64,000 nt of DNA from Paracrocinitomix mangrovi (GTDB taxonomy: Bacteria; Bacteroidota; Bacteroidia; Flavobacteriales_D; Crocinitomicaceae): positions 2,108,001 through 2,172,000 of the forward strand of contig NZ_CP091819.1 of NCBI RefSeq assembly GCF_019740355.2. Direction: 5' to 3'. Position numbers and translations under genes: made by a program. The notes beneath the pieces are model-generated. The model had not been told where the DNA came from and searched no databases. It saw only the letters and a program-made list of their open reading frames with translations. Positions 28,520 through 37,351 of the stretch are shown one piece after another; within the stretch, counting starts at the first letter, position 1; each line of letters opens with the position of its first letter.

Positions 28520-28731
28520 GAACATAACCATTGGGTAAAGTTAGGTATTTACCGTATTCAACGAAAGCTTTGCTGTAATTGAATGCCGTCTTCGCTTTCG
28601 TGTAGCTTCAGCGAAGCAAAGCCTGATGTACGGTAGAACCCCGGCCCTGATAGCTATCGGAAGATGGAAGCCCGAATATGTATACGAACTGGGAGGGAAA
28701 AGCATGGCCAGAGTGTCAGATGTGAACTTTA
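28520..28731 (-). repeat. attC site lacking its R'' end
   Basis: Left end gaacataaccattgggtaaag and loop are normal. The right arm stops at gtgaactttag and then runs straight into ttttctac; the usual cctattatgttatg is missing, so this site should not fold a complete attC. Confidence 0.6.
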
Positions 28732-28736
28732 GTTTT

Positions 28737-29138
28737 CTACATTTCAAAGCTCCAGCAACTTTCACCATTAGCATTGTCAGTCCGTTGATAGAAGATAGTG
28801 TCCGTGAGTGTGAGATCAAATGTTGTCATTTTACCTGATTCAAGAGTAAATATGATAGCTTTTATAGTATCATTTTTGTCCGTTCGGTAATTCCATTCGG
28901 TAGTAAAAAGCGAATCTTCATCAAACCAATACTGACCTGAAGCAATGGTGCAACCATCATGTCTTATCCAGTTTCCATCACTAAAAAATTCTATACATCC
29001 TTGATAATCAAAGGTTGAGTCTTTCGGAAACCTATATTGCCATAGTCCAGGAATTTCATTGTAAAATTTCCTTTCTAGTTCTGAGCGACAACCGGTAGCA
29101 ATTAGAAGCAAAAGAGATATGTAAATAATTCGTTGCAA
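28737..29138 (-). CDS. Lipocalin-like lipoprotein
   Basis: A 133-residue lipoprotein (TGC, Cys17) with PGLWQYRFPKDSTFDYQGCIEFFSDGNWIRHDGC, a lipocalin-like strand order with a disulfide-sized Cys pair. No function assigned. The attC after its stop is incomplete. Confidence 0.6.
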   Translation of the reverse strand: MQRIIYISLLLLIATGCRSELERKFYNEIPGLWQYRFPKDSTFDYQGCIEFFSDGNWIRHDGCTIASGQYWFDEDSLFTTEWNYRTDKNDTIKAIIFTLESGKMTTFDLTLTDTIFYQRTDNANGESCWSFEM

Positions 29139-29144
29139 GAATTA

Positions 29145-29358
29145 AAGCTAACATTTGGCTAAAGCTAGCAATTTACTTTGTTCAACGAATAGGAAATTGA
29201 AGTTGAATTGCTTGTGATCCCGATAGCTATCGGGAGTGTGGCAAAAAATCCCGGTCCCGATAACCATCAGGAGATGGACGCTCGGATAAGTATACGTAAT
29301 GGGAGGGAAAAGCGTGGTCAAGAGAGTCGGACATGAACTTTAGCTATTATGTTATGCA
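29145..29358 (-). repeat. attC site, long type
   Basis: Left end aagctaacatttggctaaagc; right end actttagctattatgttatgca. gctaaag and ctttagc pair. The loop has a perfect cccgatagctatcggg dyad at 29219-29234. Confidence 0.82.
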
Positions 29359-29380
29359 CAATTTTCTACTATGGTAAAAC

Positions 29381-30601
29381 CTAATAGTACTCATACTCAC
29401 ATTTTGAAGTATAATAGAGAAGTCCCTTTCTAAATTCTTTTCTTGAAGTCCAGTTTCCCTCGTCATCATAGATATATTGGGCTGTGTAGCTAAAAAATTC
29501 GTCTTTAACACCACCAGAATATCTTTCATATTCGATCGTATTTCCAAAATTGTCGCGATTCCATCTTTCTTCAAAATCTACTTTCCCTTTATCGTTGATG
29601 CGTTTAGAGGATACACAATAGCCTAATTCATCATATTCGTAAAGCAATTTTGTCATTGAATAACCTTTAATCGTTCGTTCAATCATGTTTCCTTTTGAAT
29701 CATACTTATAGGTCTCAACTTCGTCATGAATGACTCCACATGAATAGTTAGGCGGTGCAAAATAATAGTACTCAATAAGTCTTGCTTTAGAATCATATAC
29801 CCATTTTTCTTCTATTCTTTTGTTGTTGTCAGTTACAAGCCACTTTTCTTTGATTTTGCTTTTCTTTTTATATCGATAAAATTCTTCAGACGACCATTGT
29901 TCAGGTAATTCCAGTTTGTCTAAAAACTCAAAACCAGGGAATGAAGTGAGAAAAGACATATTTGATTCCATATAGGAATTAGTTATTTGCCCGCTCTTAT
30001 TTCTTACTTCTTTAATCAAAAATTTCAAGCTGTCTAAACCATCAAACTGTCCTGAAATCTTGGTTTTATAATTATCTTGGTAAACGATTACTTTGTAAGT
30101 GATCAGAAGGTTGTTTGTATCGTAGTCTTCAGTTTTAATCAAAGAGTCATTTAAATCATAGAAATATAGTTTTCTGTAGTAAACAGTTGTATCAGTGTTC
30201 CCAAACAAAGCACGATTCATTCTTGCTTGATTTTCCCAAATATTTTTCCAGAAGAAGGTGATCGAACGCATTGAGTCGAAATTAATTTCTTGAATCAACC
30301 GCCCGTCCGCAGTATAAACTGTATTTCTACCCCAATCTAAATCGCCATTTCTATAATAATGCTCGAATTTCGACCAATTACCGTTTGCATCAAACTCCAT
30401 GTAGTAATTTCCATAAATCCTATCATATTCATTGAGCACACCAAGTTTCAATTCCTTGTAATCATCTTGTAGCCATTCTGACCGAATAGAAAAAGATTTG
30501 ACTTTACCCTTTAAGTTGGTCTCGCTTGATAAATGAGAGTTATTACTTTGAGAATAAACTCCGTAAGGAATTAAGAAAATGAAAAGTAAATTCTTTAACA
30601 T
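29381..30601 (-). CDS. Exported YD/Rhs-like repeat protein
   Basis: A 406-residue protein with a signal peptide (about 1-18, GVYSQ). The body has many short hairpins of YD type (YDANGNW-like: EFDANGNWSKFEHY, KYDSKGNMIERTI, IYDDEGNWTSRKEF). There is no RHS core, no toxin tip and no pretoxin motif, so it is not an Rhs effector. It is the largest minus-strand cassette protein. Possible surface repeat protein. Confidence 0.65.
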   Translation of the reverse strand: MLKNLLFIFLIPYGVYSQSNNSHLSSETNLKGKVKSFSIRSEWLQDDYKELKLGVLNEYDRIYGNYYMEFDANGNWSKFEHYYRNGDLDWGRNTVYTADGRLIQEINFDSMRSITFFWKNIWENQARMNRALFGNTDTTVYYRKLYFYDLNDSLIKTEDYDTNNLLITYKVIVYQDNYKTKISGQFDGLDSLKFLIKEVRNKSGQITNSYMESNMSFLTSFPGFEFLDKLELPEQWSSEEFYRYKKKSKIKEKWLVTDNNKRIEEKWVYDSKARLIEYYYFAPPNYSCGVIHDEVETYKYDSKGNMIERTIKGYSMTKLLYEYDELGYCVSSKRINDKGKVDFEERWNRDNFGNTIEYERYSGGVKDEFFSYTAQYIYDDEGNWTSRKEFRKGLLYYTSKCEYEYY

Positions 30602-30676
30602 GTGTCTAGAGTATTGGGCTCATTCACCTAACGGTTTATCTCTTCAACGTTACAATTCTGGTGATCACCGCAATGA

Positions 30677-30817
30677 CACCTAACGTTTGGCTAAAGCTAG
30701 CAATTTACTTTGTTCAACGAATAGGAAATTGCAGTTGAATAGCGTGCGATCCCGATAGCTATCGGGAGAGTTGGCAAAAAAGGGAAAGACATGCGCTTTA
30801 CCTATTGTGTTATGTGC
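30677..30817 (-). repeat. attC site
   Basis: Left end gacacctaacgtttggctaaagc; right end gcgctttacctattgtgttatgtgc. The cccgatagctatcggg dyad is at 30751-30766. The inner arms do not fully match (gctaaag against ctttac). Confidence 0.78.
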
Positions 30818-30866
30818 AGTTTTTTTACTCCTTATTCAGGTAATGGTACTACGGAAAGAATCCATT

Positions 30867-30985
30867 TCATTCTGAAGTATCAGGTATAGAACACTTTACT
30901 ACTAAATTCTTAAGTTCTTCAAATTCGGTCCAACCAGAATCTCCTTCATGATTATTGTACCATTCAGTGTGTTCTTCCAAAATTG
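30867..30985 (-). pseudogene. C-terminal fragment of an unidentified gene
   Basis: About 38 codons of coding-like sequence, LEEHTEWYNNHEGDSGWTEF and on, end in TGA at 30867. The frame has no start: it abuts directly the R'' core of the adjacent cassette (ggttatgcact at 30985-30995). This looks like the tail of a former cassette gene fused by a deletion. Confidence 0.55.
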
Positions 30986-30986
30986 G

Positions 30987-31463
30987 TTATGCACTGTTTT
31001 CTAATCTGGATTTTGCATGTTCGAATTTGGATCTGCCGATCATCTGAGAGATGAACCTTTCCATTGGGGTAGAGTTTTCCAATGGAATTCCAATAGCTCT
31101 TCTCTCTGGTCTGTCCAACGGGAAACGGTAACTATCTCCTGATTTCGTAGTGATTTTATAGTTAATTACTTTGGATATTGGAAACTTTATAGTCTCCTCG
31201 CAAGTTTGAATTTCCGACCAGTCTAGTTCAATTTTTGAAATTAGATTTTTCAGAATAAGTCCGTCTTCATTTGCTTCTGCTTTGTAAAGTTTGAACAACA
31301 TCCAAAAAAACGTTGCAAAAGGAATAATTCCAATAATCGAGATAAATATTAGTCCGTCTGTTAGCAATGGGAGCATGGTAAAACAGAAACCCCAAATCAG
31401 ATAAGCAAAGTGCCAGCTGAAATAAAGAAAAGAATCAGTTTTATATTTCTGAACAGTTACCAT
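30987..31463 (-). CDS. Two-helix membrane protein with PH-like domain
   Basis: A 158-residue protein: helices at about 20-60, then a beta-rich PH-like domain (ANEDGLILKNLISKIELDWSEIQT). Its stop TAA forms part of the R'' end gcataac. Downstream, the body of its attC is missing and a gene fragment begins. Same plan as 24675-25124. Confidence 0.6.
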   Translation of the reverse strand: MVTVQKYKTDSFLYFSWHFAYLIWGFCFTMLPLLTDGLIFISIIGIIPFATFFWMLFKLYKAEANEDGLILKNLISKIELDWSEIQTCEETIKFPISKVINYKITTKSGDSYRFPLDRPERRAIGIPLENSTPMERFISQMIGRSKFEHAKSRLENSA

Positions 31464-31471
31464 GCTAATGG

Positions 31472-31737
31472 TACATAACGTTTGATTAAAGTTAGCAAAT
31501 TACTTTGTTCAACGAAAATGAAATTGCAGTTGAATTGCGTGTGATCCCGATAGCAATCGGGAGTGTGGCAAAAAAATCCCGGTCCCGACAGCTATCGGGA
31601 CTGGTCTGTCCGACCGTTTTAAATCAACGTAGCCTTGGCGAAGTTGATGATGGCACCCCAGGACTAAGGACACGCTAATATGAGCTTTTTGCGCTGGACA
31701 AGGGTCGGACGTTAGCTTTAGCTATTATATTAGGTGC
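31472..31737 (-). repeat. attC site, longest in the array
   Basis: About 265 bp. Left end gtacataacgtttgattaaag, right end agctttagctattatattaggtgc. The loop holds two cccgatagc-type dyads and a gtccgaccg block. Confidence 0.8.
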
Positions 31738-31746
31738 TGTTTTTTA

Positions 31747-32481
31747 CTATGGGTTTTCAAATTCAATAACAATTCCAAGTTCCAATTTACCAAGGAATTG
31801 GTCTGTAGTTTCATTATCATAATAAGTCATTAATGAACCATAGGAGAAATAATTTCTCGTCGGGAGTGAATTTTGAACTGAAGTTTCAGAAATCCGATTC
31901 TGATTTATTCCGTTCTCCAGTAGTACATTTTTAACATATTCTATTCGTTCTAGAGCAAGATTATTTGATGTGCTGTCACTTGAAATCCCAATAATTTTCA
32001 ATTTTTTATCGGAATCTTTAATTGTTTGGATTGAATTCAAAATGTTATCACATTTCAGGTTTACAAGGGAGTCACTATTAATTTTAAAAAAAAGATATCG
32101 TCCCTTATCTCTCAGGCAGCAATCGATTGACTTGAATTCAACCACTATTTGTCCGTTTGAGTCCACTGAATCTGCGTGGAAGTTTTCGATAGAAATTATT
32201 CCTGATTGGTCACTTGTGAGTATTAACCTGTATGATCGTTTTTCCAAGAAGATGGTTGTATCCTTTATATACAACCCAGTTTCAAATGTGTGCCAACTGT
32301 TAAAAGGTATACGTGTTGAATCATTTAGTTCAAAGAAGATTTTCGCTGTATTTTCACACTCGTAAAAATTTTGTCCAACCCCGAATGCAATAATACTCTC
32401 CAGTTTAATAGGTCCGTTATATTCTTGAGCATTAGTTGAAAATGTCAATAAAACATAAGCTATGAGCACAAATTTTCGCAT
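31747..32481 (-). CDS. Exported protein with degenerate OmpA-like C-terminus
   Basis: A 244-residue protein with a signal peptide (about 1-18, TNAQ). The C-terminal third (KIIGISSDSTSNNLALERIEYVKNVLLENGINQNRI) follows the OmpA peptidoglycan-binding pattern of strand, Asp/Ser, Asn, Leu, Arg and GI-x-x-x-RI, but lacks the usual GHTD signature. So it may be a diverged peptidoglycan-associated protein. N-terminal part unassigned. Confidence 0.62.
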   Translation of the reverse strand: MRKFVLIAYVLLTFSTNAQEYNGPIKLESIIAFGVGQNFYECENTAKIFFELNDSTRIPFNSWHTFETGLYIKDTTIFLEKRSYRLILTSDQSGIISIENFHADSVDSNGQIVVEFKSIDCCLRDKGRYLFFKINSDSLVNLKCDNILNSIQTIKDSDKKLKIIGISSDSTSNNLALERIEYVKNVLLENGINQNRISETSVQNSLPTRNYFSYGSLMTYYDNETTDQFLGKLELGIVIEFENP

Positions 32482-32490
32482 ATCGTAATA

Positions 32491-32668
32491 GCACCTAACG
32501 TTTGGCTAAAGCTAGCAATTTACTTTGTTCAACGAAAATGAACATTGCAGTTGAATTGCGAGCGATCCCGATAGCTATCGGGAGATGGCAGCCCGGAAAT
32601 GCACACGTACTGGGCGAAAAGCACGTGGACGAGTGTCGGACGTGAGTTTTTCTAACTGTGTTATGTGC
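32491..32668 (-). repeat. attC site
   Basis: Left end agcacctaacgtttggctaaagc pairs with the end of the cassette to its left (attaggtgct). Right end tctaactgtgttatgtgc. Dyad cccgatagctatcggg at 32567-32582. Confidence 0.82.
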
Positions 32669-33122
32669 TGTTTTTCTTTCTGGTTTGTCTTATCATTATT
32701 AGCCATATAAATAATTGTCCAAAGAAAAGTATTTTCACACCTATGTCCTTAACTATATCAACTTCTCGCCATTTGCTAATTTTCAATTTAGGGTTCCAGG
32801 GATCTCCCTCACTCACCCTGTCTTTACCTATAACTTGACCTTCAATAATATATAAGTCTACGCCCATTGGGTCAAATTTAGTTGAAGGTCTTTCGGAAAC
32901 ATAAATTTCAGAGTAGTCCATGTCATATTTCTTCAGACTGTCGGGAGTAATGCTTCTCAAATACAATTTGCCACTTACTACTGTTTCATCAGGACACGTG
33001 CAAGCAAGTCCGCTAACTTTTATTTGCCCCCATTGAAAAGGTGAGATGTAGTCAGAGAAATAAAATAATTGTCCCAAAAGTATGAGTGCACCAATAATTA
33101 ATATTTTCCTTTGTCCTGTCAA
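32661..33122 (-). CDS. Membrane protein, hypothetical
   Basis: A 153-residue protein with an N-terminal helix (about 7-25) and a C-terminal helix (about 125-145). Between them is a periplasmic-looking domain with a CTCP motif (residues near 40). No family recognised. The stop overlaps the attC end. Confidence 0.58.
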   Translation of the reverse strand: MTGQRKILIIGALILLGQLFYFSDYISPFQWGQIKVSGLACTCPDETVVSGKLYLRSITPDSLKKYDMDYSEIYVSERPSTKFDPMGVDLYIIEGQVIGKDRVSEGDPWNPKLKISKWREVDIVKDIGVKILFFGQLFIWLIMIRQTRKKNST

Positions 33123-33140
33123 TTTTTGGGTTCTTCAATG

Positions 33141-33340
33141 GTACACAACGTTTAGCTAAAGTTAGCAATTTACTTTGTTCAACGAAAATGAAATTGTAGT
33201 TGAATTACGACGTGAGGTGCGCTGACCAAAACCCCAGTCCCGATAACTATTGGGAGATGGCAGCCCGGAAATTTACACGTACTGGGCGAAAAGCACGTGG
33301 ACGAGGGTCGGAGGTGAGCTTTGCTTACTGTGTTATGTGC
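33141..33340 (-). repeat. attC site, long type
   Basis: Left end ggtacacaacgtttagctaaag, right end gctttgcttactgtgttatgtgc. The loop carries gtcccgataactattggga, a decayed dyad. Confidence 0.8.
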
Positions 33341-33891
33341 TGTTTTTCATCAAGGGAAAGGGTATCCCCATCCTCATTGATCATAATTACATTATTAAGC
33401 ACATCAATTTCCTCTGGAGATGGTCCTTTCTCTTCAGGAGCTTTGTTTTCAAAGGGAATAATGAAATACAGCAGAGCCACAATTGTTGTGAAGATTGCTG
33501 CCATTAATGGCTTTGAGATATTACCTAGTAATGGTTCTTTTTCTTGCTCTACTTCTGGTTCAATAGCTTGATATATAAGCTCTCTTTTCTCTCTCGGTTT
33601 TAAAGCTTCCAAATGTTTTTTTTGCTCTTCTTCCCCAATTTTGCTCCACAGAAAATCTTCTAATTTGGAACTTTCAATAAGATCATAAGTTTCGGGTGAA
33701 AGAAAGTAGAGCATTTTGTCTGACTCATATTCAATCAAATCATTAGAAATTAGAAAATCAATGACCTTTTTTTGATCTGAGAGGTCAGTTCCGTCAGAAT
33801 TCTTGAAGTCCCCCTTCCGAAATGATTGATTTTCCTTCTGATGTAGTGAAAGAATGTTGAACAATGATATGTCGTAGAGATTTGATGACAT
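33325..33891 (-). CDS. Membrane-spanning hypothetical protein with winged-helix-like N-terminus
   Basis: A 188-residue protein. The cytoplasmic N-terminus (about 1-75; DQKKVIDFLISNDLIEYESDKMLYFLSPETYDLI) looks like a small winged-helix fold. A Glu-rich linker, a single helix (about 131-149) and a short acidic tail follow. The plan suggests a membrane-tethered regulator, but that is inference. The stop overlaps the attC right end. Confidence 0.58.
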   Translation of the reverse strand: MSSNLYDISLFNILSLHQKENQSFRKGDFKNSDGTDLSDQKKVIDFLISNDLIEYESDKMLYFLSPETYDLIESSKLEDFLWSKIGEEEQKKHLEALKPREKRELIYQAIEPEVEQEKEPLLGNISKPLMAAIFTTIVALLYFIIPFENKAPEEKGPSPEEIDVLNNVIMINEDGDTLSLDEKQHITQ

Positions 33892-33914
33892 TCTTGATTA
33901 GGGCTAATACCAAT

Positions 33915-34173
33915 ATCACATAACGTTTGGCTAAAGCTAGCAATTTACTTTGTTCAACGAAAATGAAATTGAAGTTGAATTGCGTGCGATCCCGATAGCT
34001 ATCGGGAGTGCGGGCAAAAAATCCCTCCCGAGTCCTCGGGATGACTGTCCGACCGCTCTCAATCAACATAGCTTCAGCGAAGTTGATGATGGCAGCCCGG
34101 ATATGTACACGTAATGGGAAGGAAAAGCGTGGCCAGAGTGTCGGGCATGAACTTTAGCTATTATGTTATGAAC
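33915..34173 (-). repeat. attC site, long type
   Basis: Left end atcacataacgtttggctaaagc, right end gaactttagctattatgttatgaacc. gctaaag and ctttagc pair. Dyad cccgatagctatcggg at 33991-34006 plus a second imperfect dyad. Confidence 0.85.
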
Positions 34174-34282
34174 CGTTTTCTACAATGTGTCTAGAATATA
34201 ACCTCATCATCAACTTAATATTAGCCGGATTCTTTCAGCTTTCGAAATGATTTTAATCACCCATAATTAGGCATGACTAGGA

Positions 34283-34290
34283 TAATTTTG
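34283..34290 (+). promoter_or_regulatory. Bacteroidota promoter -7 box for the inverted two-gene cassette
   Basis: TAATTTTG fits TAnnTTTG, 43 bp before the ATG at 34334. A clear -33 TTG is not seen at the usual spacing. Confidence 0.45.
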
Positions 34291-34333
34291 ATCAATAAAT
34301 AGGGGTAAATTAATTCTTAATTGTCTTAACAGT

Positions 34334-35167
34334 ATGATAAAACAAAATGCCATTATAATTATGCTGATCTTTCTTCCAAGTCTTGGAATAGGTCAGGAGC
34401 AAGAGGAATTAAAAAATGACATTTCTCTTAGTTGGGGAGTGGGGAACTTGGTTAAACAGGATATAACATTTTCTCCGTTGATCCACGGTGATTGGTCTCC
34501 TGTTAATTTTTTATTTACTTATGAACGATCTAATCAATTAGAGCATAAGGTCAATGTCAGATATGGGAACTATAAATCACGTGTGGGTGAAGAGTTCATT
34601 TACAATACTCCTTGGAGTAGTCAAAGTTATCCTACCTCTCCGCATAATATAAATGTAGCAGCAATTAATTATTCACTTGGAAAATCTGTCATAGAACGAG
34701 ATCAATTCAAGTTGATTTTAGGAGGAACATCAAGAAATAGATTTGATATTACTGATTACATATACGGTTTTAACGGGACAGCAGGAAACTATCTGTCCTT
34801 GGGCTTAGATTTTTGGGTTAACCTGAAGTATAAAATTTCTGAAAAACACCGACTAAAAGTTAATTTGAGTGTGCCTATTTTTGCATTCGTGTATCGTTCA
34901 CCTTACCTCACACAGAATGATGAGTATTTTGAAGATATCTACTCGCATAATGATGTAAAAGGCTTCTTTCTTTATTTCAAGAGAGGTGAAATTCAGTCTT
35001 GGAACAATTCTCAAAATTTTGATTTTGACATCAACTATTACTATGCTCTTACAGAGAAATGGGAGTTAGGAGCAAACTATTGGTTTTCAATAAACACGAA
35101 TAAAAAACCAACAAAATATGCTTCAATAGAAAATGTCCTTTATTTATCCGCAAACTATAAATTTTAA
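34334..35167 (+). CDS. Exported beta-barrel-like protein
   Basis: A 277-residue protein with a signal peptide (about 1-20, SLGIGQ). The body is made of alternating aromatic amphipathic strands (VNVRYGNYKSRVGEEF, HRLKVNLSVPIFAFVY, YYALTEKWELGANYWFS) and ends in a strand closing with Phe, as expected of an outer-membrane barrel. It lies in an inverted cassette, 4 bp upstream of an S41 protease gene, so the two are probably co-expressed. Confidence 0.66.
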   Translation: MIKQNAIIIMLIFLPSLGIGQEQEELKNDISLSWGVGNLVKQDITFSPLIHGDWSPVNFLFTYERSNQLEHKVNVRYGNYKSRVGEEFIYNTPWSSQSYPTSPHNINVAAINYSLGKSVIERDQFKLILGGTSRNRFDITDYIYGFNGTAGNYLSLGLDFWVNLKYKISEKHRLKVNLSVPIFAFVYRSPYLTQNDEYFEDIYSHNDVKGFFLYFKRGEIQSWNNSQNFDFDINYYYALTEKWELGANYWFSINTNKKPTKYASIENVLYLSANYKF

Positions 35168-35171
35168 TCAA

Positions 35172-36182
35172 ATGAAAATTCAAAGTGTATTAATCTTTGC
35201 TTCAATCGTATTGCTTGCTAGTTGTAAAAAGAAAATTTTTGAACCAGAGCCATTGAATAATCCTGAAGCTTTATTTGAAGAATTGTGGGGAACATTTAAT
35301 ACTGATTATGCTTGTTTTGAAGAACGCGGAGTTGATTGGAAAGAACAATATTCAATCTATCGACCTCAAGTGACATCAAACACTACTGATCAAGAGCTAT
35401 TTGCAATTTTTAAAAGTATGCTAGGAAAATTGAAGGATGGTCATGTTCAAATGGCGACACCTTTGGAGGAGAATGTATTTTTTGCAGATAGTCTTTATGA
35501 CTTGATGTTGGAAGATGATCTTTTTGATTTAGAAATAATTAAATCCAATTACCTTAATAATGAATACTTAGAAAATGGATATGGAGGAAATACCTATGGA
35601 AAAATTGGTGATGTGGGTTATCTGTACATAGAGTATATTGGAGATAATTTACTGTCAATAAATGAGGTGTTAGATTATTTTTCATCTTCACAAGGATTGA
35701 TAGTTGATTTGCGTCATAATTATGGTGGTAACTTTACCTACGCATTTTCAGAATTTGGGCGGTTTACCAATGAAGAACGCTTTGTTTTCAGGTCGAAAAC
35801 AAAGTCAGGGCCTGGGCCTGACGATTACACAGACTGGTATAATTGGAGTGTTTATCCAGAAGGTGATTTTTTTGATAAACCAGTAGTTTTGCTTACGGAT
35901 AGATATACTGGTAGTGCCGCCGACAGAACTACTATGTTATTTAAAACATTGCCCAATGTTACACATGTAGGTGATACAACCAATGGAAATTATGGGACAA
36001 AAATTGCTAAGGAATTGATCAACGGTTGGTATTATACCCTAGTAACGCAGAAAATAGAATTTATGGATGGCCTGTCGTACGAGGGTATTGGAATGTCTCC
36101 AGATATCTATAGTAAAAACCTTCTTTCTGAAATGCAAATGGGACAAGATAACACTTTGGAAACGGCAATAAGTCTTTTTTAA
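35172..36182 (+). CDS. S41 family (C-terminal processing) protease lipoprotein
   Basis: About 336 residues from ATG 35172 (MKIQSVLIFASIVLLASC, lipid Cys18); the frame is open further up to 35133, but that overlaps the previous gene. The tail-specific-protease core is clear: GDVGYLYIEYIGDN, GLIVDLRHNYGGN, LLTDRYTGSAADRTTM (catalytic Ser in GSA) and HVGDTTNGNYG. There is no PDZ domain, typical for the short tricorn/IRBP-like group. It would cut C-termini of exported proteins at the cell envelope. Confidence 0.8.
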   Translation: MKIQSVLIFASIVLLASCKKKIFEPEPLNNPEALFEELWGTFNTDYACFEERGVDWKEQYSIYRPQVTSNTTDQELFAIFKSMLGKLKDGHVQMATPLEENVFFADSLYDLMLEDDLFDLEIIKSNYLNNEYLENGYGGNTYGKIGDVGYLYIEYIGDNLLSINEVLDYFSSSQGLIVDLRHNYGGNFTYAFSEFGRFTNEERFVFRSKTKSGPGPDDYTDWYNWSVYPEGDFFDKPVVLLTDRYTGSAADRTTMLFKTLPNVTHVGDTTNGNYGTKIAKELINGWYYTLVTQKIEFMDGLSYEGIGMSPDIYSKNLLSEMQMGQDNTLETAISLF

Positions 36183-36232
36183 TGAAACATGAATGCATTA
36201 AATAAGATAGTAGATTTTTCTCTCATTATATG

Positions 36233-36431
36233 ATTCATAACGTTTGAGCAAAGCTAGTGATTTGTTGCTTGCGCAGCAAGTGCAAAACACGTGCGAGGTG
36301 CGGTGGCCAAAAAACCCGGACTTTGGCTGTCCGACCGTGTGATGGCAAAAACCACTTTATGGACACGTAATGGGTGCAAGTGAGTTGGCAAAAAAGGGAA
36401 GGACATGCGCTTTACCTATTGTGTTAGCACA
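36233..36431 (-). repeat. attC site, long type
   Basis: Left end gattcataacgtttgagcaaagc pairs with gttatgaacc at the left end of the inverted cassette. Right end ctttacctattgtgttagcac. The loop has a gcttgcgcagcaagtgc hairpin. Confidence 0.85.
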
Positions 36432-36443
36432 CGTTTTCATACC

Positions 36444-37157
36444 CTATTTTTTCAGATTCCCATTATCCCAAACCTCCTTGCGTATTAGCTCTCCAGATTC
36501 GTAGTATCTCCAAGTTCCGTGCTTAACACTTGCATTTTCATTTGCACAATCTAAAACCCCTTTTTTGTTCTTTCCGGTGTATTCACCTTCAACTAAAAGT
36601 GAACCATTTTTGTCGTACTCTTTATAGTCTTCAAATCTCCTTCCGTTAAAGCACTCATTGTATTGTTTCCAGACTTGTCCGTTAGTGTAATATTCCGTGA
36701 CTTTCTCATAAGCGAAATCAACAACACCTTTTCGAATTATGTTTTGATTTGAATCGTAAGTAATTGAAATTCCATGGCCTAGCGAGTCTATATCAATGAT
36801 CGTAATATTGCCAAGAGAATCTTTCATCCAAGACTTTTGGTAGTCTCCAGGACCTAGATATTGATAATAAACTAGTTCGTCCTCATTCCATTCAATATAA
36901 TTCAACTCGTAGATGTCATAACCTTCCGCATCACTGTAAGAATAGTACTTATGAATTTTTCCGTTTGGGTAATAAATAGCTGCACAAGTTGGAAATTCTG
37001 TTGTATCATAGTATTGGACACGAATCAACGAATTCTTTTCCGAATGTGTTGATGAGCTATCCGTAAACTTCATGCTTGGGAGAAAAGCTGGATATAATTC
37101 CTGAGCAAAAAGTTGACTGGAATAGAGTAGGATTATTAAAGAGCTAATTCTAAGCAT
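36444..37157 (-). CDS. Exported MORN/YwqK-like repeat protein
   Basis: A 237-residue protein with a signal peptide (about 1-18, LFAQ). Several toxin-antitoxin YwqK-type repeats follow: IYYPNGKIHKYYSY, EYYTNGQVWKQYNE, EYDKNGSLLVEGEY and WRYYESGELIRKEVW. The name YwqK antitoxin is a database label; no toxin partner is present. Its cassette ends are complementary (gggtgctaac with gttagcac). Confidence 0.75.
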   Translation of the reverse strand: MLRISSLIILLYSSQLFAQELYPAFLPSMKFTDSSSTHSEKNSLIRVQYYDTTEFPTCAAIYYPNGKIHKYYSYSDAEGYDIYELNYIEWNEDELVYYQYLGPGDYQKSWMKDSLGNITIIDIDSLGHGISITYDSNQNIIRKGVVDFAYEKVTEYYTNGQVWKQYNECFNGRRFEDYKEYDKNGSLLVEGEYTGKNKKGVLDCANENASVKHGTWRYYESGELIRKEVWDNGNLKK

Positions 37158-37166
37158 TGGGTAATG

Positions 37167-37339
37167 GGTGCTAACGTTTGGCTAAAGCTAGCAATTTATT
37201 GCGTGCGAAGTGCGCAGGCAAGAAAACCCCGGATACTGGCTGTCCGACCGTGATGGCCACCCGGTAATGTACACGCAACTGGGTGGAAAAAGCGCGGCCA
37301 AAGGGTCAGACGTGAGCTTTGCTTACTGTGTTATAAGCC
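37167..37339 (-). repeat. attC site
   Basis: Left end gggtgctaacgtttggctaaag, right end gctttgcttactgtgttataagcc. The loop has the shared ctgtccgaccg and gcccgg blocks. Confidence 0.86.
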
Positions 37340-37351
37340 GTTTTCTGTGCT

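Noticed and set aside
29381-30601. Rhs/YD toxin
   Set aside because: Only short YD-like hairpins are present. There is no core cage region, no cleavage motif and no variable toxin tip or immunity gene.
36444-37157. YwqK-type antitoxin of a toxin-antitoxin pair
   Set aside because: The name is a database label for MORN-like repeats. The protein has a signal peptide and no toxin neighbour.
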